The translations under genes were made by a program, and so were the position numbers. From NCBI GenBank assembly GCA_910578215.1, contig CAJTPH010000063.1:1-6391 (forward strand): a DNA stretch of 6,391 bases. Reading direction: 5' to 3'. The stretch is from an uncultured Acetatifactor sp. GTDB taxonomy: Bacteria > Bacillota > Clostridia > Lachnospirales > Lachnospiraceae. The notes beneath the pieces were generated by a model. The model did no database searches. It was not told where the DNA came from and worked only from the letters and a program-made list of their open reading frames with translations. Below, piece after piece: positions 4,695-6,391 of this stretch. Position 1 is the stretch's first letter. The number at the start of each line of letters is the position of its first letter.

Positions 4695-6391
4695 GTGAAG
4701 GCAAATTATTTTGTTAATAACAAGTACATATTAAGGCTGCTCTGGAAGGTGCAGAAAGGGAGAGTCATCGGTGAATTTCTTTACTGTGCTCTGAATTATA
4801 CCTACTGGGTTTTTTATGATATCTTATTTCTCAAGTATCTGGTGGAGGCTCTGGAAAAGGGAGCAGACTTTGGGCAGATCATGGCTTTTATTCTCGCTGT
4901 CATGCTGGGCTTTGCGCTTCCCAACGTGTTAAGCTCCTGGTATGTGAATGTCTACAGACCGAGATCTGATGCGGATATCTTTGAAGCCGTCAATACCTTG
5001 CTGTTTGACAAGGCTACCCATGTGGAGCTGGAATGCTATGAGAACGCGGAGTTTTACAACCGTTTTACGCTGGCAATGAAGGACTGCGAGAAGCGCCTGA
5101 CGCAGATTCTTGAGAATCAGTGTGTGATTTTGGCAAGCGGAATTGCCAGCGCATTTGCGCTGTACTATATGTTCAGCATCGACCATTTTGTAATTGTCTT
5201 TATCGCAGGTCCTTTGATTGGAAATTTTGTGTTTGGTAAATTGATCAACGAAGTGAAATTCCGTATGAAGAAGGAGTGTGTTCCCTATCAGCGTAGGATG
5301 GAGTATGTGAACCGGATGCTCTACCTGGCTGATTATGCGAAAGAAATTCGGATGTCGGGGATATTCCATGTTTTGAAGCAGATTTACGATGAGGGCTTCC
5401 AGGGGGTAATGGGGAAAATCAAAGAATACAGGAAAAGTAAGGTGTTCCTTCTGTTTATGAGGAACATTTTTACCTATGTGATCATTTTTCAGGGAGTTAT
5501 TTTCTATTCGCTGTACCGGGTAATGGTGTCGGGAACCATGAGTATCAGCGGATTTACGGTGCTGTTCTCGGCGATGACTGCGGTGGCGCATATGGTGATA
5601 CAGTCTTCCAAGGCTGTCATTCAAAGCTACGAATACAGTCTGTATACTGCTAATTTAAGGGAATTTCTGGAGTATGAGCCGAAGGTGGACGAGCTGCAGA
5701 AGGGACTTTTGCCCAAAGACTGTGAAGAAGCTGCAAAGAGCGGGCCGGTTCTGGAGTTTCGTAATGTCAGCTTTGCTTATCTAGGGCAGGAAAAACATTC
5801 GCTGCACGATATTAACATGACGATCCACAAGAATGAAAAAATTGCCATTGTAGGCCATAACGGGGCGGGCAAAACCACCTTTGTCAAGCTGCTGATGCGT
5901 CTGTATGACGTGTCTGAGGGAGAAATCCAATACTACGGCAGAAACATTAAGGAGTTGGACCTGCCGGAATACAGGAAGCTTTACGGCACAGCCTTTCAGG
6001 ATTATCAGGTGTTTGCCATGACTGCAGCGGAAAATGTCCTGATGCGAAGGCCGGAGAACGATGAAGATTACCGGAAGGTCGAAGACTGTCTGAAACGCAC
6101 GGGCGTATTTGAGAAGGTTTCCCGGCTGCCCCATGGAATGGATACCGTATTGACGAAGGAGTTCGCGGAGGACGGGGCGGTGCTCTCCGGCGGGGAGCTG
6201 CAGAAGATCGCGGTGGCAAGAGCGTTTGCCAAGGATTATAGCATCGCTATATTTGACGAGCCCTCCAGCGCCCTTGACCCTGTGGCGGAGTATCAGCTTT
6301 ATGAGAATATTTTGAAGGAATGTAAGGATAAAACGGTTGTATTTATTTCCCACAGGCTTTCTGCGGCGGTGCTGGCGGACAGGATCTATCT
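4695..6391 (+). CDS. ABC exporter half-transporter, fused permease and ATPase, 3' end beyond the window
   Basis: The frame is open from GTG 4695 to the window end: 565 codons plus two bases. Residues 1-330 form the membrane domain, with hydrophobic segments at about 28-50, 61-80, 143-160, 163-180, 250-275 and 283-303. From about 350 an ATPase domain follows: Walker A GHNGAGKTT (387-395), Q-loop Gln435 in FQDYQVF, signature LSGGE (497-501), Walker B SIAIFDE (516-522), D-loop SALD (525-528) and H-loop His553 in ISHRLS. All catalytic residues are present, so it should use ATP to export a substrate as a homodimer or with a partner half-transporter. Only the last few dozen residues are missing. 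There is no N-terminal C39 peptidase domain, so it is not a leader-cleaving bacteriocin exporter. The substrate cannot be read from sequence; peptide or drug export is the usual guess for this type. A partner ABC gene may follow outside the window. Base composition is GC-richer than in the genes to the left. Confidence 0.95.
   Translation, partial: MKANYFVNNKYILRLLWKVQKGRVIGEFLYCALNYTYWVFYDILFLKYLVEALEKGADFGQIMAFILAVMLGFALPNVLSSWYVNVYRPRSDADIFEAVNTLLFDKATHVELECYENAEFYNRFTLAMKDCEKRLTQILENQCVILASGIASAFALYYMFSIDHFVIVFIAGPLIGNFVFGKLINEVKFRMKKECVPYQRRMEYVNRMLYLADYAKEIRMSGIFHVLKQIYDEGFQGVMGKIKEYRKSKVFLLFMRNIFTYVIIFQGVIFYSLYRVMVSGTMSISGFTVLFSAMTAVAHMVIQSSKAVIQSYEYSLYTANLREFLEYEPKVDELQKGLLPKDCEEAAKSGPVLEFRNVSFAYLGQEKHSLHDINMTIHKNEKIAIVGHNGAGKTTFVKLLMRLYDVSEGEIQYYGRNIKELDLPEYRKLYGTAFQDYQVFAMTAAENVLMRRPENDEDYRKVEDCLKRTGVFEKVSRLPHGMDTVLTKEFAEDGAVLSGGELQKIAVARAFAKDYSIAIFDEPSSALDPVAEYQLYENILKECKDKTVVFISHRLSAAVLADRIY

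Noticed and set aside
4929..5624. Long minus-strand open frame (231 codons) opposite the transporter permease
   Set aside because: It is antisense to a gene with clear domain evidence. Its His/Arg-rich composition is typical of a mirror frame and it has no ribosome binding site.
5781..6353. Minus-strand open frame (190 codons) opposite the transporter ATPase domain
   Set aside because: It mirrors the ATPase coding strand, where every ABC motif is present; it has no family resemblance or start signal.
1..6391. CRISPR array, tRNA or rRNA genes, intact insertion sequence
   Set aside because: No regularly spaced repeats, no tRNA cloverleaf motifs, no rRNA-like sequence and no complete transposase frame were seen on either strand by reading.

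Overview
The window looks like chromosome from a low-to-mid GC Gram-positive anaerobe, probably a gut Clostridia/Lachnospiraceae-type Firmicute. This is an inference from near-perfect AGGAGG-type ribosome binding sites, frequent GTG starts, AT-rich spacers with stem-plus-T-run terminators, and the protein families present. There is no rRNA, tRNA, CRISPR array or intact insertion sequence. Four convincing complete genes (all minus strand) and one large incomplete gene (plus strand) are separated by unusually long spacers, as in an accessory or rearranged region.

Layout. 1-54: the last 17 codons of a plus-strand gene, possibly a RelE/YoeB-type toxin. 55-267: two hairpins and a short direct repeat. 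268-594 (minus): an unrecognised 108-residue frame ending in a sliding-clamp-like QLSLF motif; it overlaps the 3' end of the next gene and is probably a remnant. 548-1729 (minus): a DUF1266-domain protein with a long coiled-coil and acidic N-terminal extension. 1793-2278 (minus): an unrecognised 161-residue protein, almost certainly in one operon with it. 2484-2520: a perfect 12-bp hairpin terminator. 2540-3160 (minus): a TetR/AcrR-family regulator with no partner gene beside it. 3161-3717: a long spacer with a doubtful 35-codon frame and a three-arm inverted-repeat structure. 3718-4281 (minus): a Uma2-family (PD-(D/E)XK nuclease fold) protein. 4282-4694: a spacer with a GC-rich patch and a good sigma-A promoter. 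4695-6391 (plus): an ABC exporter half-transporter with fused permease and ATPase, cut by the window edge.

How the genes relate. Only the 161-residue gene and the DUF1266 gene form a clear transcription unit (1793-2278 then 548-1729, 63-base gap, a good ribosome binding site on each). The regulator, the Uma2 gene and the transporter appear to be separate units. The transporter has its own promoter at 4601-4629, with an inverted repeat in its spacer that could be an operator. Two observations deserve most attention. One is the two-gene DUF1266 operon of unknown function. The other is the three-arm structure at 3604-3705, in which one central arm can pair with either neighbour, giving mutually exclusive hairpins and what look like overlapping terminators for the two strands. 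I see no clear evidence of a complete new defence or mobile system.
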